From the NCBI GenBank assembly GCA_036725605.1, contig DAIMDW010000022.1, forward strand, positions 1 through 64,000: 64,000 nucleotides of DNA, given 5' to 3'. The position numbers and the translations under genes were made by a program. The notes under the pieces were generated by a model. It made no database searches. It worked only from the letters and a program-made list of their open reading frames with translations, and was not told the origin of the DNA. Positions 23,562 to 32,264 of the stretch are shown here, piece by piece. The DNA comes from CALBTQ01 sp036725605. GTDB taxonomy: Bacteria; Lernaellota; Lernaellaia; Lernaellales; Lernaellaceae. Within the stretch, counting starts at the first letter, position 1, and each line of letters starts with the position of its first letter.

Positions 23562-26500
23562 GTGACTGACCTGAAACCCGTCCTGGAATTTACCGGCGAG
23601 CGACTGGTGCCCGATGATCCGGCGCACCGCGACCTGTACTGGGAGCACGTCGCCCGCTACCAACTGGCCGTGCCGTGGGCGGCCGGCAAGCGGATTCTCG
23701 ATCTGGGATGCGGCTGCGGTTACGGGGCTCATGCATTGGCGCGGGCCGGTGCGCAAACGGTGCTGGGCATTGATCTTGCGCCCGCGGCGATCGAATACGC
23801 GACGGCGCATTACGCGCAGAAAAACCTCGCCTTTCAAACCGGCGATGTGCGCGATACGCGCCTGTCGGACGCTTCTTTCGATTTGATCGTCTGTTTCGAG
23901 TTGATCGAACACGTGCGCGAGCAGGACGCCGTTATCGCCGAGGCGCGCCGTTTGCTGGCGCCGGGCGGTTTGTTCGTTTGCTCCACGCCCGATGCCCGAC
24001 GACCCGGCGCGGTGGAAAATCCGTTTCATGCACACGAGCTGGAGCGCGAGGAATTTCGTTCGCTGCTCGCCACGCATTTTCCCGCCGTTCGGTTGTTGGG
24101 GCAGCGGCGCATGGCGGGTCTGGCCTTCGAGCAACTCGACGGTCCGGGTGACGGCGCGGCCATATCACACGAACTGGCCGCCGGCGAGCCCTCCGATTAT
24201 TACCTGGCTCTTTGCGGCGAAACGTTGCCCGACGCGGCGCGCATTGTGGAGATTCCGTATTTCCGCAACATCGACGAACTGCGCGACCAGTTGCGGCGGC
24301 GTGACGACGATGTTTCCGCGCGCGATGAACGCATCGTTGCCCTGCAGCGTGAGGTCGACGAGAAAAACGACTGGCTGCAAACGCTGTCAACGCAACGCGA
24401 GGAGTTGGAGCATCAGGTGCAGGATCGCGACGTGCGCCTGGAACTGGCCGCGCGCGAGCGCAACGAACTGCGCGCCGGGTGGGGCCATCGCCTGCAACGG
24501 TTGATGACGCCCGTGATCGAGCGGTTGCGTCGTTGGGGCAAGTCGCTTGTCCGCGCCACTTTTTTTTTAGGCGGAATTCTCCTTAGCCTGCCGTTGCTGA
24601 TTTTGCACGGCTTGTCTTTCATTCCACGATTGATGCACGCCGCGCGCGCCTGGCGCATCGCCCGTCATTTGCCGACGATATTGTTATCGGTATCGCCCGC
24701 ATCCGCTGAGGCGATGGTCGATAAACCACGAGAAGGCGCTCCGCCGGGCGTCTCGGTGGTCATTCCCTCGTTCAACGGTATGGAACTGTTGCGCGAACAT
24801 CTGCCGTCGGTGCTGGCCGAGCAAGCGCGGTGTGCGTTTCCGGTGGAGATCATCGTGGTCGAGGATGGCGGCAGCGACGAAACCTGCGCCTGGCTGGCCC
24901 GTGAACATCCGCAGGTGAAAATCATCGAGCGCGCGACCAACGGCGGTTTTGCCGTCGCCGCGAATGAAGGCGTGGCGGCCGCACAACATCCGATCGTCTA
25001 TCTGCTGAACAACGACATGCAACTGCTGCCCGGCGCGCTGGAACACGCCGCGTGTACCTTGTGGCGTACGGGCGTCTTCGCCGTCACCGGCGCGATCGCC
25101 ATGGCGGAGACGCGCAAGACCGGCATCGAAACGGGTCTGGCGGTGGCCGACTGGCACGACGGTTTTGTGCACCTGCGTCATTGCGACGACCTGGGCGATC
25201 AGCCGCGCTCGACGCTCTACGCGGGCGGCGGCTCGACGGCCTATGACCGCGACGCGTTCTTACGCTTGGGCGGTTTCGCCGCGCTGTATGCGCCGTTTTA
25301 CGCCGAGGATCTCGACCTGTCCTATCGCGCCTGGAAGGCCGGACGGCGGGTGCTGGTCGAACCGCGCAGCCGCGTGATTCACCGCCACCGCGCGACCATC
25401 GGCCGCGTCGCCGACGAGCGAAAAATTGAAACCACGTTGCAACGAAATCTGCTGCTGTGCACCTGGGCCAATCTGACCGATGCTGAAATGCTGCGCGAAC
25501 ATGCGCGCGCCATCACGCGGGCGGTGTTGCGCGGGCGCGTGTCGATCGAGGCGCTGCGGGCGGCATGGGCGAAAAAAGACGAACTGTTGCACACGCGCCG
25601 ACGACCGGCCGGCGACGTGTTGACCGATCGGGAGATTCTCACCGGCGCCGGCTCGCGGGTATGGGATCGATTGCGCGCTGAGGGACCGCGCGCGTCTTCG
25701 ACGGTCAACAAAAAACTCAAGGTGCTGGCGATCGCGCCGTATTGCCCGTATCCGCCGACGCACGGCGGGGCGGTGCGCATGTGGGAGTTGCTCACGCGCA
25801 TGGCGGCGCGCCACGAGGTGCACCTGGCGGCGATGGTCGAGCGCGAGGCGGAGTTGGCGCATGCCGACGAGTTGCGCAAGCACTTCCCCCGCGTGTATTT
25901 GCACCTGCGCGGACCGGCCGACGCGGCGCCGCATTGGTGGCCGGCCAGCGTGGCCGAATTTCGTTCGCAGGCCTTTGAGCGGGCCGTCGATCGCCTGTGC
26001 GGCGAGGAGGATTACGACCTGGTGCAGGCCGAGTACCCGATCCTCGCGCATGCGTTGCCCTTCGGCGGACGGGCGAAAACGGTGCTGACCGAAATCGACG
26101 TTTATCACGTGGCGTATCGCCGCGCGGCGTGGGCGGTCGACGGGTGGGAGCAAAAGATTTTATCCACCTACGAATGGCTGCGCATGTTTCGCTACGAGGC
26201 CGAGCATGCCGACCGCGCCGATCTGCTGCTGGCGATGAGCGAGGTTGACGCCGCCGCCTGTCGTCGGCTGACGCGCACGCCGGTAGCGGTTGCGCCCAAC
26301 GGCGTCGATCCGGCGCGCATCGCGTTTCAGCCGCGTCCCCCCAGGGCGCACGAGGTGCTGTTCGTCGGCCATTTCCGGCACACGCCGAACGTCGACGGCA
26401 TCGTTTGGTTCGCGCGCGAGGTTTGGCCGCGCATTCGTGATGCGCATTGGCCGGCGCGGTTGCTGATCGCCGGTGCGGCCCCACCGCCGCGGGTGCAGGC

Positions 26501-26876
26501 GCTGGCGCATGATCCGACCATTCAGGTTCTCGGTTTCGTCGACGATCTGTCGCCGCTGTATCGTCGCGCGGCCTGTTTCGTCACGCCGATCCGGCGCGGG
26601 TCGGGCACGCGGTTGAAGATCATTGAGGCGATGGCCGCCGGCACGCCCGTGTTGTCCACCGCCGTCGGCGCGGAGGGACTCAACGCCCGGCACGATGAAC
26701 ATCTGCTTCTGGCCGACGATCCGGAGGCGCTGGCCGCGCATTGCCTGCGCTTGTTGAACGATCACGCATTGGGTGAGCGACTGGCCTTGGCCGCGCGGCA
26801 ATTGGTGGAACGGGAATACAATTGGGAGGCGATCGCCGACCGGCTCGAGGCGGCGTGGCGGGAGGTGCTGCGATGA
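23562..26876 (+). CDS. Three-domain fusion: methyltransferase, GT2 and GT4 glycosyltransferases
   Basis: 1104 residues from GTG 23562. Part 1 (about 1-215) is a class I methyltransferase (ILDLGCGCGYGAHAL, FDLIVCFELIEHV). Part 2 (about 245-310) is a charged coiled coil, followed by one hydrophobic segment (FFLGGILLSLPLLILHGL, about 330-350) that may sit in the membrane. Part 3 (about 395-610) is a family 2 glycosyltransferase (VSVVIPSFNGMELL, VEDGGSDET, NNDMQL, YAEDLDLSYRAW). Part 4 (about 720-1104) is a GT-B family 4 enzyme (PYPPTHGGAVRMWELL, VLFVGHFRHTPNVDG, PIRRGSGTRLKIIEAMAAGTPVLST). Such multidomain proteins build and cap surface glycans; the methyltransferase could terminate chain growth. 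It ends in an ATGA overlap with the next gene. Confidence 0.85.
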   Translation: MTDLKPVLEFTGERLVPDDPAHRDLYWEHVARYQLAVPWAAGKRILDLGCGCGYGAHALARAGAQTVLGIDLAPAAIEYATAHYAQKNLAFQTGDVRDTRLSDASFDLIVCFELIEHVREQDAVIAEARRLLAPGGLFVCSTPDARRPGAVENPFHAHELEREEFRSLLATHFPAVRLLGQRRMAGLAFEQLDGPGDGAAISHELAAGEPSDYYLALCGETLPDAARIVEIPYFRNIDELRDQLRRRDDDVSARDERIVALQREVDEKNDWLQTLSTQREELEHQVQDRDVRLELAARERNELRAGWGHRLQRLMTPVIERLRRWGKSLVRATFFLGGILLSLPLLILHGLSFIPRLMHAARAWRIARHLPTILLSVSPASAEAMVDKPREGAPPGVSVVIPSFNGMELLREHLPSVLAEQARCAFPVEIIVVEDGGSDETCAWLAREHPQVKIIERATNGGFAVAANEGVAAAQHPIVYLLNNDMQLLPGALEHAACTLWRTGVFAVTGAIAMAETRKTGIETGLAVADWHDGFVHLRHCDDLGDQPRSTLYAGGGSTAYDRDAFLRLGGFAALYAPFYAEDLDLSYRAWKAGRRVLVEPRSRVIHRHRATIGRVADERKIETTLQRNLLLCTWANLTDAEMLREHARAITRAVLRGRVSIEALRAAWAKKDELLHTRRRPAGDVLTDREILTGAGSRVWDRLRAEGPRASSTVNKKLKVLAIAPYCPYPPTHGGAVRMWELLTRMAARHEVHLAAMVEREAELAHADELRKHFPRVYLHLRGPADAAPHWWPASVAEFRSQAFERAVDRLCGEEDYDLVQAEYPILAHALPFGGRAKTVLTEIDVYHVAYRRAAWAVDGWEQKILSTYEWLRMFRYEAEHADRADLLLAMSEVDAAACRRLTRTPVAVAPNGVDPARIAFQPRPPRAHEVLFVGHFRHTPNVDGIVWFAREVWPRIRDAHWPARLLIAGAAPPPRVQALAHDPTIQVLGFVDDLSPLYRRAACFVTPIRRGSGTRLKIIEAMAAGTPVLSTAVGAEGLNARHDEHLLLADDPEALAAHCLRLLNDHALGERLALAARQLVEREYNWEAIADRLEAAWREVLR

Positions 26877-27382
26877 TGTTCCTTTGGCGTCGTCCCGCTG
26901 CGGAGCGCATGCGCACCGTGCTGATTGTGCAGACCTGCAATGCCGATCTGCTCGGCCATGTCGTGGCCGAGGCGCGTCAACGGTTTGCCCGGGCGAAAAT
27001 CACCGTGCTGGTGCAAAAGGGCATGGAGCCGTACCTGCCGGAACTGGCCGCCGACGAACGATTGATCAATCCCGTCGCCGGGCAGGCGGCGTTGGTGAGG
27101 CAACTGCGCGCGCGCCGTTTCGACGCGGTGTGCATCGTCGAGGGGGGCGAGCGCGGCTTCTGGAAACTCAAGCTGTTGCCGTTTCTGCTGCGGCCGCAAG
27201 GCGTTTGGTTGTACGACCGCATCGCACGACCGTGGCCGTTGAGCATGAGTCAGGCGGCGCGTTTGTGGTTGCGCCGCTTCGGGCCGGAACATTCGCCGTT
27301 GACCGCCCGCCGATTGGCCGCGCCGCTGACCGCCTGGCGGCTATGGAAATTTTATCGTCAAAGAATATCAAAAGAACCATAA
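26873..27382 (+). CDS. Small glycosyltransferase-like protein (single Rossmann lobe)
   Basis: 169 residues from ATG 26873, overlapping the upstream stop by 4 bp; a second ATG follows directly. The fold hint is one Rossmann-type lobe: MRTVLIVQTCNADLLGHVVAEARQ, ITVLVQKGME and RRFDAVCIVEGGERGFWKL resemble the N-terminal half of family 9 (heptosyltransferase-type) enzymes, but the nucleotide-sugar-binding second lobe is absent. It may be a degenerate partner or regulator of the large fusion upstream. The function is not recognised. Confidence 0.55.
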   Translation: MMFLWRRPAAERMRTVLIVQTCNADLLGHVVAEARQRFARAKITVLVQKGMEPYLPELAADERLINPVAGQAALVRQLRARRFDAVCIVEGGERGFWKLKLLPFLLRPQGVWLYDRIARPWPLSMSQAARLWLRRFGPEHSPLTARRLAAPLTAWRLWKFYRQRISKEP

Positions 27383-27476
27383 TCGGCAGGTCGGCAATTC
27401 CCCCTTGTCGGCAAAGGTGGTCCCTGTTAGAAATAGTCCACGATCTGCGTTCCATTGGGATAAGAAAGGAAAGGGC

Positions 27477-28349
27477 ATGGCCCCCGAGGTTCCCGTTCCG
27501 ACGCTCAATCAACAGCTTGGTTTTGCCGAGGAGGCGAAGCTTCTGCTGATCAATGCCGACGACGCCGGGATGTGCCACGCCGCCAACCTGGGTACGATCC
27601 GCGCCCTGGAAGCGGGCATGGTGAAAAGCACGACGGTCATGGCGCCGTGCCCCTGGGTGCCCGAAATTACCGTTTTTCTGCGCGCCAATCCGCAGTTTCA
27701 TTGCGGGATTCACCTGGCCGTGACCAGCGAGTGGGACGACTACCGGTGGGGACCGGTGGCCGGACGCGAGCGTGTGCCGAGCCTGCTGGATGCCGAAGGA
27801 TACTTTTTTCGCTCCGAAGCCGACTTTTTTGCGCAGGCGAAACACGAGGAAGTGGAGATCGAATTTCGCGCCCAGGTCGAGCGCGTGCTGGCGCTTGGTT
27901 TACAGCCCACGCACCTGGACAGCCACATGGGCGCGTATCATTGGGACGAGGATATCTTTCAAATCGCCAAACGGCTGGCCCGCGAATTCGGCCTGACCAT
28001 GCGCATCGGTTACAATCCGCGGCGCTTGATCATGCGCCAGGAGGGCTGGGCGGTGGTCGACCGCCTCTGGTTCGACACCTACGACGTGCCCATCGGTCAG
28101 CGGAAAAGTTATTACGAGGGATTTCTCGAGCAATGCGAGCCGGGCGTGACCGAGCTGGTCATCCATTGCGGCGTCGCCTCCGACGAACTGACGGCCATTT
28201 GCGGCGCGACCGCCGCGCATCGCACGTTCGACATGGAGTTTTTCTCCAGCCCGGAAACCAGGCAATTGTTGGCCGACCTGAACATCACCTGCATCGATTA
28301 CCGGATGCTCCAGGAACTGACCAACCGACAACTGACGCAAGATGGTTGA
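27477..28349 (+). CDS. YdjC/ChbG-type carbohydrate deacetylase
   Basis: 290 residues from ATG 27477 with AGGA seven bases upstream. The family signature is visible in order: LLINADDAGMC (metal-binding Asp pair, about residues 28-29), GIHLAVTSEW (His ligand) and THLDSHMGAYHWDE (His ligands), then MRIGYN and a late IHCGVASDEL. YdjC/ChbG enzymes remove N-acetyl groups from chitobiose-type or lipid-linked amino sugars in a metal-dependent way; HpnK-type relatives act on hopanoid head groups. No signal peptide is seen, so it should be cytosolic, consistent with glycan precursor editing beside the glycosyltransferases upstream. Confidence 0.85.
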   Translation: MAPEVPVPTLNQQLGFAEEAKLLLINADDAGMCHAANLGTIRALEAGMVKSTTVMAPCPWVPEITVFLRANPQFHCGIHLAVTSEWDDYRWGPVAGRERVPSLLDAEGYFFRSEADFFAQAKHEEVEIEFRAQVERVLALGLQPTHLDSHMGAYHWDEDIFQIAKRLAREFGLTMRIGYNPRRLIMRQEGWAVVDRLWFDTYDVPIGQRKSYYEGFLEQCEPGVTELVIHCGVASDELTAICGATAAHRTFDMEFFSSPETRQLLADLNITCIDYRMLQELTNRQLTQDG

Positions 28350-28402
28350 CCGCCGCGTAAGCGCGGGCGGTTTTGACGGATAATTCGGCAAAGGGGGTTC
28401 CG

Positions 28403-29155
28403 ATGCGTAAATCCATGATCTTCATTTCCGTGGTTGTGTTGTTGGCCATCGGCGTTTTCGCCAGCGTCAATTTCGCCCAGGATCCGCTTGCGGCGATCGA
28501 CGCCGCTTACGCCAAGCGCAACGGCTCGGGCCAGAACGCGCGCGCTTCGCTGGCCCTGGCTGAACAAGCTTTCAACAACGGCGGCGGCTTCGAAGCGGCC
28601 TGGCGAGCGGCGCGGGCGTGCTTCTGGATTTGCGATCGCTCCGAGAACACCAAAGTGGATGTCGAATTCGGCAAGCGCGGTTGGGACTGGGGCAAGAAGG
28701 CCGCCGAGCTCGCGCCCAATCGCGTCGAAGGTCATTACTACGGCTGCATCGCCAGCGGCGAATACGGCAAGGGCATCGGCATCGCCAAGGCGATTTTCAA
28801 GGGCATGGGCGGCGAATACGAAACCCAGTGCAACAAGGCGATCGCCATCAATCCCGGCTTCGATCGCGGCGGTCCGCTGCGGGCGATGGGCCGCTATTAT
28901 CAGGTGTTGCCCAAGCTGGCGCGCAAGCTCGACAAGGCCCTGGACTATTTAATCAAATCGGAGAAAATCGCGCCGTGCATGACACGCACGCGCTTTTACA
29001 TGGTGGAGTTGTACAAGGAAACCGGCGAATTGGATAAAGCCAAAGCGACCGGCCAGAAGGCGCTGGCGGAAGCCGGCTGCGCCGAACACGCCTGGGAGTG
29101 CTCCTATTACAAGGAGCAGATCAAAAAACTCCTGGCGGATATTCCGGCGCAGTGA
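28403..29155 (+). CDS. Secreted TPR-like / TatT-type helical repeat protein
   Basis: 250 residues from ATG 28403, with a G-rich ribosome site. The N-terminal signal MRKSMIFISVVVLLAIGVFA ends before SVNFAQDP. The mature part consists of helical repeats (ARASLALAEQAFNNGGGFEAAW, KKAAELAPNRVEGHYYGCIAS, NKAIAINPGFDRGGPLRAMGRYY, LDKALDYLIKSEKIAP), with the GGPLRAMGRYYQVLPK signature seen in TRAP-associated TatT-like and related delta-type periplasmic TPR proteins. It probably binds proteins or ligands in the periplasm. No TRAP permease lies beside it. The specific role is unknown. Confidence 0.65.
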   Translation: MRKSMIFISVVVLLAIGVFASVNFAQDPLAAIDAAYAKRNGSGQNARASLALAEQAFNNGGGFEAAWRAARACFWICDRSENTKVDVEFGKRGWDWGKKAAELAPNRVEGHYYGCIASGEYGKGIGIAKAIFKGMGGEYETQCNKAIAINPGFDRGGPLRAMGRYYQVLPKLARKLDKALDYLIKSEKIAPCMTRTRFYMVELYKETGELDKAKATGQKALAEAGCAEHAWECSYYKEQIKKLLADIPAQ

Positions 29156-29245
29156 TCGAATTCCGGCGACAGCGAAAAGGGTTTGGCATGGCGTGGCATC
29201 CATGATCATCAAATTCGGTAACAACACTACAGGACGGATCTAGCG

Positions 29246-30283
29246 ATGAAGGCGATAGTCAAAGCGAAACCGGAAATCGGCGGGCTCGAATTTCGCGAAC
29301 TGCCCGTTCCCCAGCCGGGACCTCACGATGTTCTGATCAAAGTCAAATGCGCCGCGATTTGCGGCACCGATCTGCATATCTACAAATGGGATCCGTGGTC
29401 CCAGGGACGTCTGAAACTCCCGCGAATCATCGGCCACGAATTCGCCGGCGAAATTGTGGAAATCGGCCGCGTCGTCGAGCATTTCAAAGTCGGCGATTAC
29501 GTCAGCGGTGAAGGACACCTGGTGTGCGGTTTTTGTCAGATGTGCCGCACGCACCAAAGCCACATTTGCGAAAACTGGGTCGGGCTCGGCTACGACGTCG
29601 ACGGCGCCTTCGCCGAATACATCGTGCTGCCCGAAGCCAACGTCTGGGTTAATGATCCGGACATGAAGCCGGAAATCGCCGCCTGCCAGGACCCGTTGGG
29701 CAACGCGGTGCACGCGGTGTTCGCGGCCGATTGCGTGGGCAAGAAGGTCGTCGTGTTCGGTTGCGGGCCGGTCGGCATTCTGGCCGTCGCGGTGCTCAAG
29801 GCGATCGGCGCGGCGCAGATCATCGCCATCGAGTGGGACAACGAATACCGGCGCGACCTGGCGATCAAGGCCGGCGCGACGCACACCTTGATGTCCAAGA
29901 ACATCGACGACGTGCCGCAAGCGATTCGCGATATCACCGGCCACAAGGGCGCGGACGTGACCATCGAACTGGCCGGTACGCGGCGGGCGATTCAGGATGC
30001 GGTGCGCGGCGTGCGGCCCGGCGGCGACGTTATTTTGTTGGGCATTCCCGGCGAACCGGTGGAGTTCAACATCGCCGAGGAGATCGTGTTCAAGGCGATC
30101 CACATTCACGGCATCACCGGCCGGCAAATCTACGACACCTGGTACCGTATCGCCGGTTTGCTGCAATCGGGCGCGCTGAACATCGAATCGCTGATCACCC
30201 ATCGGTTCCCCTTCGCCGAATACGAAAAGGGCTTCGACCTGATGATGCAAGGCAAATGCGGCAAAGTCGTGTTGGATTTATAA
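29246..30283 (+). CDS. tdh: L-threonine 3-dehydrogenase
   Basis: 345 residues. Zinc-dependent medium-chain dehydrogenase: CGTDLHIYKWD with the catalytic Cys and the Asp-Leu-His-Ile-Tyr motif characteristic of threonine dehydrogenase, IIGHEFAGEI, a structural zinc site CGFCQMCRTHQSHIC, and the NAD-binding VFGCGPVGILAVAV. It oxidises L-threonine to 2-amino-3-oxobutanoate with NAD. kbl starts 26 bases downstream, so the two make the classical threonine-to-glycine pathway. The length equals the E. coli enzyme within a few residues. Confidence 0.96.
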   Translation: MKAIVKAKPEIGGLEFRELPVPQPGPHDVLIKVKCAAICGTDLHIYKWDPWSQGRLKLPRIIGHEFAGEIVEIGRVVEHFKVGDYVSGEGHLVCGFCQMCRTHQSHICENWVGLGYDVDGAFAEYIVLPEANVWVNDPDMKPEIAACQDPLGNAVHAVFAADCVGKKVVVFGCGPVGILAVAVLKAIGAAQIIAIEWDNEYRRDLAIKAGATHTLMSKNIDDVPQAIRDITGHKGADVTIELAGTRRAIQDAVRGVRPGGDVILLGIPGEPVEFNIAEEIVFKAIHIHGITGRQIYDTWYRIAGLLQSGALNIESLITHRFPFAEYEKGFDLMMQGKCGKVVLDL

Positions 30284-30308
30284 CGAGCCTGCCGGAAGGA
30301 GAAGGCAC

Positions 30309-31496
30309 ATGTACGGAAAGATCAAACAGGACCTGCAAAACACGCTGGAACAAATTAAAAACGACGGTTTGTTCAAAATCGAATGGCCGCTGCTCGGACA
30401 GCAGGCGGCGCAGATCGAAGTCGAGCAGGGCAAGGTGCTCAACTTTTGCGCCAACAACTACCTGGGTTTGTCCAACCGCGTGGAGTTGATCGACGCGGCG
30501 AAAGCGACCCTCGATAAATACGGCTTCGGCATGAGCAGCGTGCGCTTCATTTGCGGCACGCAGGATCTGCACACCGAACTGGAGCGCCGGCTGGCCAGAT
30601 GGCTGGGCTTTGACGACGCGATTTTGTACAGCTCGTGCTTCGACGCCAACGGCGGACTGTTTGAAACGCTGCTGACCGACGAGGACGCGATCATCTCCGA
30701 CGCGCTCAACCACGCGTCGATCATCGACGGCGTGCGCCTGTGCAAGGCCGAGCGCCATCGCTACGCCAACAGCGACATGGCCGAACTCGAAGCGATTCTG
30801 CAAAAGACGCAGGACAAGCGCTATCGCTTGATTGCCACCGACGGCGTTTTCTCGATGGACGGCTACATCGCCAAGCTCGACGAAATTTGCGATCTCGCCG
30901 AAAAGTACGACGCGCTGGTGATGGTCGACGACAGCCACGCCACGGGCTTCTTCGGCAAAACGGGCAAAGGATCGATCGAGTACCGCAACGTGCTGGGCCG
31001 GGTCGACATTCTGACCTCGACGCTGGGCAAGGCGTTGGGCGGCGCGTCCGGCGGGTTCACCGCTTCGCGGCGGGAGGTGATCGACCTGCTGCGCCAGCGC
31101 AGCCGTCCGTACCTGTTCTCCAACTCACTGTGCCCGGCCATCGCCGGCGCCACGCTCCAGGTCCTGGACATGCTGGAGAAGGACACCTCGCTGCGCGACA
31201 AGCTGGAGCGCAACACGAAGTACTTCCGCGCCAAGATGAGCGAAGCGGGCTTCGACATTCTGGAAAGCGAACACCCGATCGTCGCGATCATGTTCTACGA
31301 CGCCAAGTTGTCGCAGGACTTCGCCAACAAGATGCTCGGCGAAGGCATTTACGTGAAGGGCTTCTTCTACCCGGTGGTGCCCAAGGACAAGGCGCGCATC
31401 CGTGTGCAGATCAGCGCCGGGCACGAGCAGGAGCACCTGGATCGCGCCATCGCCGCGTTCATCAAGGTGGGCAAGGAGCTGGGTGCGATTAAGTAA
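30309..31496 (+). CDS. kbl: Glycine C-acetyltransferase (2-amino-3-ketobutyrate CoA ligase)
   Basis: 395 residues from ATG 30309 with GGAAGGAG upstream. Fold-type I PLP enzyme of the alpha-oxoamine synthase family: FCANNYLGLSN, GFGMSSVRFICGTQDLH, ALNHASIIDGVRL, VDDSHATGFFG and the PLP-lysine motif TLGKALGGASGG. It splits 2-amino-3-oxobutanoate with CoA into glycine and acetyl-CoA, completing the step begun by tdh. A rho-independent terminator follows at 31520. Confidence 0.96.
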   Translation: MYGKIKQDLQNTLEQIKNDGLFKIEWPLLGQQAAQIEVEQGKVLNFCANNYLGLSNRVELIDAAKATLDKYGFGMSSVRFICGTQDLHTELERRLARWLGFDDAILYSSCFDANGGLFETLLTDEDAIISDALNHASIIDGVRLCKAERHRYANSDMAELEAILQKTQDKRYRLIATDGVFSMDGYIAKLDEICDLAEKYDALVMVDDSHATGFFGKTGKGSIEYRNVLGRVDILTSTLGKALGGASGGFTASRREVIDLLRQRSRPYLFSNSLCPAIAGATLQVLDMLEKDTSLRDKLERNTKYFRAKMSEAGFDILESEHPIVAIMFYDAKLSQDFANKMLGEGIYVKGFFYPVVPKDKARIRVQISAGHEQEHLDRAIAAFIKVGKELGAIK

Positions 31497-31519
31497 TAAC
31501 TGTAGATAAGACAACGGGG

Positions 31520-31550
31520 AAGGGCGGTCGCCACGATCGCCCTTTCTTTT
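31520..31550 (+). terminator. Rho-independent terminator after kbl
   Basis: AAGGGCGGTCG 31520-31530 pairs with CGATCGCCCTT 31534-31544 (one G-U pair) around a three-base loop and is followed by TCTTTTA. It closes the tdh-kbl operon. Confidence 0.7.
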
Positions 31551-31619
31551 ACGCGGCGTTCTTGTTTGGCGGCGCGTTAGACGTTATGGTGATCCATTCA
31601 TGAGTACGTTGAGGCGATC

Positions 31620-32264
31620 ATGCTGATGACCTTCGAGGGTCCGGAAGGCTCGGGCAAAACCACGCAAATCGTGCGCGCGGTCGAGTATCTGCGCTCGTGC
31701 GGTTTGCCGGTGGTGCAGACGCGTGAGCCGGGCGGAACGCCGATCGCCGACCAGATTCGCGCCGTTTTGTTGCGCGCCGACAACGCCGCGATCACGCCGC
31801 TGACCGAGCTGTTGCTCTATTTTGCCGCACGCGCGCAGCACGTCGCCGAGGTCGTCCGGCCGGCGTTGGAAGCGGGGAAGATCGTCGTGTGCGATCGTTT
31901 CGCCGATTCGACCTGGGCTTATCAGGGGCATGCGCGCGGCATGAACACCGAGATGATCGAGCGCCTCAACGACATCGCCACCGGTGGGCTGCGGCCCGAT
32001 CTGACGCTGCTGTACGATCTGCCGATCGAAGAAGGGCTGCGCCGCGCCCGCTCACGCGCCGAGTGTCTCGACGACGCCGAGCGCGAAGATCGCTTCGAAA
32101 ACGAGGCGCTGGAATTTCACCGCAAACTGCGCGAAGGCTTTCTGTTGTTGGCCCGGCGCGAACCGCTACGGTTTCGCGTCATCGACGCCGCCGGTTCGGT
32201 CGACGAGGTCTGGCAGCGCACCAAAGCGCTGTTGGACGCGGAAGTGCTCGGGAGGAACGCGTGA
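31620..32264 (+). CDS. tmk: Thymidylate kinase
   Basis: 214 residues from ATG 31620 with GAGG five bases upstream. P-loop GPEGSGKTT (about 7-15), the DR(F/Y)-type motif CDRFADSTWAYQG and the lid region RSRAECLDDAEREDRFE. It phosphorylates dTMP to dTDP. Its TGA stop overlaps the holB GTG start, and ricT follows, an order also found in Firmicutes (tmk-holB-ricT) and many delta-like genomes. Confidence 0.95.
   Translation: MLMTFEGPEGSGKTTQIVRAVEYLRSCGLPVVQTREPGGTPIADQIRAVLLRADNAAITPLTELLLYFAARAQHVAEVVRPALEAGKIVVCDRFADSTWAYQGHARGMNTEMIERLNDIATGGLRPDLTLLYDLPIEEGLRRARSRAECLDDAEREDRFENEALEFHRKLREGFLLLARREPLRFRVIDAAGSVDEVWQRTKALLDAEVLGRNA

Noticed and set aside
29180..29210. Possible sigma54 promoter upstream of tdh (TTGGCATGGCGTGGCATCC)
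   Set aside because: The GG and GC elements are one base too close for a functional -24/-12 pair.
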